A stretch of DNA of 64,000 bases from Crotophaga sulcirostris (lineage: Eukaryota > Chordata > Aves > Cuculiformes > Crotophagidae), in the NCBI GenBank assembly GCA_013397455.1, contig VYZB01000055.1:1995601-2059600 (forward strand), read 5' to 3'. Under the pieces are notes generated by a model. The model ran no database searches and was not told the DNA's origin. It saw only the letters and a list, made by a program, of their open reading frames with translations. Both the position numbers and the translations under genes were made by a program. Of the stretch, positions 58,483 through 64,000 are shown piece by piece (within the stretch, counting starts at the first letter, position 1; the number at the start of each line of letters is the position of its first letter).

Positions 58483-61400
58483 GGGAGTGAAAGAGGGAGG
58501 CGCTGAAAGGGGAAAACTGTTTAAACGAGAGACCTGCGAAATGCAGTGTAGATGCTAAAAATCGTGTTGTCTCTCTTGAGTGGGGAACAAACTGAGAACT
58601 ACCTAACACAGAAAACCAGTTTCCTGAACCTCCTCCCCAGAGACGGATCCAGGTCCCAGTTAAAACAAACGTCCCTCAGAAAGCATCCCAGGAACTTCCT
58701 ACAACGTAACCCAGTACTTCCACACACCGAACCTCCAGCCTTCCCAAGCCTCTTGACTATGAAATAACAAGAGAAACAAATGAGCTGACTTTGCTCTGCT
58801 GGGAAGTTGGGTCCCTCCTCTCCTCAGGGGAATAAAACTGTTCCTAGTACTGGAGGATAAAGCATCAGGTTTCAGAAAGCATGGCACTTCGAGCTACGGG
58901 AAGAGCTGCCAGCAGCTGAGACAAAAATTGCTCGTCTCAGGATTGTGGTCAGAGTTAACATTTGGGGGTATTTCCACAGACAAACAGATAAGGAGGGAAT
59001 GTTTCCCTGGCAGATTTATTCATCTGTAAATGCTGTCTGAAGACATGGAGCTGTTTGGAGCAGTGGAGTCCCAGGGAGACGGATTAGCAGGAGAAGTGTA
59101 GATGAGGTGGCCGTGGGTGCATAACGCTAATTAAATATAGTCTGCAATTTATAAAATGGGTTTGTGTATATAAAGCTACATTTCTCACTACTAATCACAA
59201 AAGATCAAGTAAAATCACCTTCTACAGCACACAGGGGGTTATACACTTATTAATTGGAATGAACCATCAGAAGGTGTTTACTGTGCCTATAAACCATACC
59301 CCCACTCTCGTGAAAGCGATGCTACGTCACCAACAGACTACAGTCCTGATGCCCACAGAGCACGGCGGGCTGTAAAATGAAAATAAAAACCTTCAAGTAG
59401 GAGAGAATTCCTGCCAAACAAAAGATATGGCCACGCAACAAAATTATATAAAACTATCAAAACAAATTTCAGCTTCTTGCTGCCCCTAATTTCATGCCTA
59501 TCAATAAGATGAATCCTTCTGTTGTTCATTTTCTGTGTAGTCTTTTCCAACCCCATGCAGATAAATTTATGGCACAGCACAGCCTCCACCAGCCCAGCCC
59601 ATGGGCCCCAAAGATACACAGGCCACCTTGATCAATCCAGTGTGTTTTCAAGAAGTCGTGTGTCCTTTTTCTAGAAACATCTGAGCTTCGCTAGATGCAA
59701 TTCAGTTGTGTACTAGGTAACTTAAAGTCTCTTCTGCTTCTCAGTAAGATGCCAAGCAGAAGGCAAAGCCTTCTAAAAGATGTTTATTGTTATGCGACAG
59801 GCTAAATTAGAAAGCATTATTAGTTCTTTATTAAACATCACCAATAATGAATAGCTTTAGTTCTCATTCCAGTAATAGTATCAATGAAATTAGAGATATG
59901 TACAGCCAAACACTGTCCTTCAAAAGTCAGTCTACCATGAGGAAGAATTCTGCACAGGGTATGACAGGGTGGAGGGAAGTAGTGAATGAATCAAGTATGT
60001 TAGATACGGCTTCTGCTTTCTTTTGGATGCAAAAATCTTTCGTCACTACTGACTTTCCCATGATTACTGATGGGAGCCAACAGAGTCGCCATTTCTCAGT
60101 TTTATCATATGGCTGCTGGTACTTGATGTTTCTTAAATAACAGATCTCGGGAGCATGATGCCAGGAAAAAAACATTAACTTTCACCTTCAAGAAGATATT
60201 TCCACTGCTCTGAAACACATGAAAACACAAGAGTTTTCATGCTTAGTCAACTGATAAAGCACTAATTCTTCACTTTTCAAATCTTCATTCATCAGCCTTC
60301 AGTTGGGAAATTCAAGGTTCGTGATTTTGTTTTCTCTCCTTCAGTATGCACTTTGTATAGGCAATAAGAAGCAAAAGTATTACTGAAAGTAACATTCAAA
60401 GAGACTCTTGTATTAAAAGTATTAAGAGTTAAAATAACTTCTTTAATTTTTTAAATGAAATTGTTTAAAAATCATAATTATATCCTGAGATTCAGTGAGA
60501 TATTAGACATGTACAGAATTCTGAGAGACAGAGCTCTTCCACCAGTTTCAGACTCCAAGAGTCTGGAAGTCAGGCATATCCTTAAGCAGCTCTCCTGGAA
60601 GGGAGATGGTCAAGTCTCCATCCAGTCCATGTCATGGTCAAGTGGAGATATTTTACCCTACGGTAATTCTCAAGCACTTTTTGCACTTATCTAGCTTAAA
60701 GATCTAGCTACCAACAGGACTTGCAAAATTAACAACTCTAGAAGCTCAGCTGAATGTTGCTGATAAAAACCACAAAACCAAGAACTCAATTGCAAAGTAG
60801 GCTAAAGAGCACAAACTCGGAGATAAAAAGCCACTTTCGCTGTACATAACAATGATAACAGAACTACTAAAGCAGAAATCAAAACCCTATATACTTTGCA
60901 TGTGGTTTTTGACAGCAAACCAATTCATTTGGTTTCCCTCAACTTGCACACCAATGCAACCGATATTTTGCATAATGATAAAAAAATTTCATAATACAGA
61001 CTCAAATCACTCATTTTAACTGCAGACTAGCATACAAAAAAATAAGTCAATACAGAATATTTGTAAATACCTTCAAAGATGATATTTGCAGGAAGTTGCC
61101 TTGTAATGTTCATGCTATCTAGCTTTAGCTTTTCCCCAAAATTGAAGCATTAGGTTTCCAAGAAGCCTAGCCCAGCAGTATCGCCCACCCTTGGTGCTTA
61201 GAACATGTTTTTCTTTTATGCTTTCAAATATACCATTTACCAGAGAAGTCACAAGATGGGAAAACATTAATTATGAGCAGCAAATGAGAGCTAGTATTAG
61301 TTGTTAGAACTACCAGCTATTCTCTTCCCTGGCATGTTGTGATATTAGGGTGGTTTTTTTTTTTGCAGTATTGTTTGTTTCTTGTTAGGAAAAAAAAAAC

Positions 61401-62439
61401 CACCAAACAAATAATCATAGCATCACACATTTTCAGATAAGATTAAGTTCACACATTATTGATGTAAAATTCACAGTCCTGTTGCTGAGATTCAGTTACA
61501 GGCAGCTCTATAAAAGCTGAATTGTTAGGGTAATAGTGCATCACCTTCAAAAATAAACATACTATTTTAATAAAAATGGGAGGTTAACATCTAAAAAATT
61601 ACAATAGATTGTCCAACACAGCAAGATCTGCAGTCTGTTCCAAATCACCTCTTAGAAATGGTAAAATCTGTTTAAACCCCAAGACCAATCTTGAGGACAA
61701 GAATTTTGTGTGAGCAGAGTCTCTTACAGGATGAAGCCAAGTCCTCAGTGGTTCCCATGGTCCAAGCCTTACATATTCATTTTCTTGTCATTTTTGGTTG
61801 GACCATAGAGCACTGCAGCAGGATTAAACTGTGACAGCACAGACAAAAAAAAAATCATTCTTTAATAAAATTGTATTTTAAAAACTCAAAATACCTGGCA
61901 GGTTATACTGACTCGGAGTGGGACTCTGTGCAAGATTGCTAGAATCGATACAATTGTGGCTCAAACTTTAAGAGGGAAGAAAAAAAAATACTAAAATGTG
62001 CATGTGGTCAGGGAGAAACAAAGCCTGAAATGTGTCATGCAATCTGGCTTCTCGTGGCTACCCTGTTCCAAACACTTCTGAGAACACGAAACCACAATGC
62101 CATAATGAAAATTTTTTCATATACATAATTATTGAATACAATCAGCATCTGGTAGGAGAGAAAAGAAAGAGAAGTCCAAATACATAGCTCCCATCCTGAC
62201 AAACTGTCAGCTGGCATAATCAATTGGCAGCTTATGTTTTTACGTATGATTTTGTTAGGAAGTCAAAAGGAAAAAAAAAAAAAAGACCTTCAGGGGAAAT
62301 GAGTATTTTTCAAGAAAAATAAAAGCACAGTTCTTCCATTTAATCCAGTCCTTTCATACTTTAACCCCACTCCTCCAAAGCCCTTTCTACCTCAAGACAG
62401 CCTATTTGCCAAAATATGGAGAATATGACCTTCTGTCTC
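58483..62439. other. Unique AT-rich non-coding sequence
   Basis: About 4 kb without a recognised transposon or exon. The section 59095-59215, with ACGCTAATTAAATATAG and CAATTTATAAAATGGG, is repeat-free and homeodomain-site-rich. The part 60360-61660 is strongly AT-rich, with T- and A-runs near 61351-61362 and 61390-61399. Frames are all under 100 codons. Confidence 0.5.
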
Positions 62440-62505
62440 CAGATAACTGTTATGCAAGGATTGTTTCCATAGATGGGCAAATTGAGGCAAAGACTATCAG
62501 CCTAA
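62440..62505 (+). repeat. Possible MIR-type SINE core fragment
   Basis: CCATAGATGGGCAAATTGAG followed by GCAAAG matches the MIR core wording 'ccatttacagatgggcaaactgaggcacag'. The flanks have decayed, so only a short piece can be supported. Confidence 0.5.
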
Positions 62506-64000
62506 AGGACAAAGATATTACAGGACAAATATTACAGACAGGATTGACTGTAATATCCAGGAGCCACCTCAGCCCTTTCACTTCAATAACTTCTGTATCC
62601 TTCCTCCCATCTTTAAACAACACCATGTCCAAGATCCTTGTCAGTTGAACAACATTTCTTAAGGGACATTCACAGGATATGTATTACAACCCCATAATGC
62701 ACATATTCAATATGATCTATACTCTTCACATTAAGAGTGAATCCTACATCAGCATCTAGGATGCAGGAGACAGTAGCTTCATTCAACAGTGACCTTTTAA
62801 TTAAGCATCAGCCCAGTGTTCCTGTGCAATGCACACACTTCTCAAGACACCAAAAGGTCATTGATCCCTCTTGTTTGCACTTCAAGTTTAAAAAAAAAAA
62901 ATTAATAACACCAATTTTATAATTAAATAAAAGTATTAAGCAATTCTAAAGCATAGCAGCTGGCAGGACAGTTTTGCAGTCTTAAAAAAGAATGACCCAC
63001 AAGGGGGAAAAAAGAAACCACACGCACACACACACAGAGTGGTTTACTGGGCAATCCAGACACATTCTCAAAGGCAGACATTGTGGGAGATGAAGTTACT
63101 AGGCAGGAAAAACAGTTGCTAAGTCTGAATATTTGGTTATTCTCAGAGCAGGGATTAGAAGAGGAAGTGTTGACAATGTAAGAGTAGCTACCATGAAGTC
63201 CCCAGAGCTTTAGTTGTCCCTGCTGATCCCGCAGCGAGGGGAGGGGTGAGTGACAGGGCTCGCCCACAGTGACAGAGCCAGAAACGAGCTGGTGTGACAC
63301 TCACGGCGTCTGATACATTGTCATTTTAATACAGATTCTTCCAGGCTCTCCAGAAGGACCTAACCACGCACAGACCTTCCTAAGTAACACTGGTACACCT
63401 CGATGTCACAGTCGACAGTGAGTTACACTGCTCCTTTTACCATTACAGCCAAGAAAATGAATAAGAACACCTTTTTGCCAGCACGACTACATCCTCGTGA
63501 TGTGACGAACACACGCGTTAGACCTGAGGCCCTTAAACAACTTGGAGCTAGAGCTCTTTGATCCCCTTAAAGCAAGCCTTTCTCAACTTGTTCTCACCGA
63601 GGCTAAATGGACTTTCAGGACAAAACAGGAACAAGGTCAACCTGCCCACCCAAAAAGGCTGATGGATCTCTCTTCATTTTGATGAAGTGCTACTCATGCT
63701 GAGTCCCAAGTAGAGGAAAAAAAAAAAAGATTGGTTGAAAAGATTTTTAATAGCCTAAATTAAACAGATATCCAAATGAAATCATGCCTTCCAAAATTAC
63801 TAAGCTTTGAAGTACAGATGACTGAAAATGAAAACCACTTCTTTTCCCTGCGCTTTAAATAAAGTCCTGCAGAATCACTTTTGTTATTGCGAAGAGCTTT
63901 CAGGTGTACCAGAAACGAGGAATTACTACAAGATTTCCTAAATTCTACACATCAGCAACTGGTTATTTCAGCCTTTGCCCCTACAAACGTCACAATATGA
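62506..64000. other. Unique non-coding sequence, right edge
   Basis: No exon or transposon recognised. A short (CA)n array lies at 63018-63037 (CCACACGCACACACACACAG) and an A-run at about 63717-63728. A 125-codon minus-strand frame at 62923-63300 contains the CA array and has no domain. The window ends in unique sequence. Confidence 0.5.

Noticed and set aside
1..64000. CRISPR arrays, operons, phage or insertion-sequence genes
   Set aside because: No regularly spaced identical repeats, no dense gene packing, no transposase or integrase reading frames; repeat content is avian.

Overview
This window is vertebrate nuclear DNA, almost certainly from a bird. The best evidence is four 3'-truncated CR1 LINE copies (about 2272-2366, 32966-33240, 34071-34368 and 38915-39138). 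They carry the avian CR1 3' end, whose terminal repeat reads TCTATGATTCTATGA. Much older, diverged MIR-type SINE fossils and ancient amniote repeat fragments also occur, as expected in a slowly evolving, repeat-poor sauropsid genome. There are no bacterial, phage or organellar signatures. There are no operons, ribosome-binding sites or CRISPR arrays, and the sequence is AT-rich with many poly-A and poly-T runs.

I find no protein-coding exon I can defend. The longest open frames are 160 to 190 codons. They begin at non-splice positions, overlap other frames on the opposite strand, resemble no family I recognise, and in some cases run through repeats. The window is best read as intergenic sequence or one or more very long introns. 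Recognisable CR1 covers only about 900 bases (roughly 1.4 percent), which fits a regulatory gene desert or a large developmental-gene intron, but that is inference.

Layout: 1-11 kb is largely unique sequence with one CR1 end, one ancient repeat fragment and a hydrophobic open frame near the left edge. At 11.0-11.2 kb there is a nearly complete reverse-oriented MIR. From 13.3 to 16.7 kb there is a block of unique sequence with a CpG-dense patch, an octamer site, a CA microsatellite and a hairpin-forming CAGGTG E-box cluster. At 19.6-19.8 kb there is a long imperfect palindrome (84-base arms, 13 mismatches, no indels), probably a fossil non-autonomous DNA transposon, and at 20.1-20.25 kb a very CpG-rich patch. 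Between 24 and 25.5 kb lie a candidate conserved element, a purine tract, a CTC repeat and an RFX X-box-like site. At 31.14-31.32 kb a TATA-like box, initiator-like sequence, CpG-dense stretch, strong-context ATG and splice-donor-like GT line up as a possible first exon. CR1 copies sit at 33.0, 34.1 and 38.9 kb. A 15-base assembly gap is at 40274-40288. From 43.4 to 45.7 kb there is an octamer plus TCF/LEF site, a MIR, an ancient repeat, a 37-40 base minisatellite and a CpG-dense patch. From 51 to 63 kb there are further MIR and ancient-repeat fossils in otherwise unique AT-rich DNA.

No genes act together here, and I did not find a new multi-gene system. The observations most worth a second look are the long palindrome and the possible TATA-driven first exon. 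All regulatory calls are motif-level only, because no alignment could be run.
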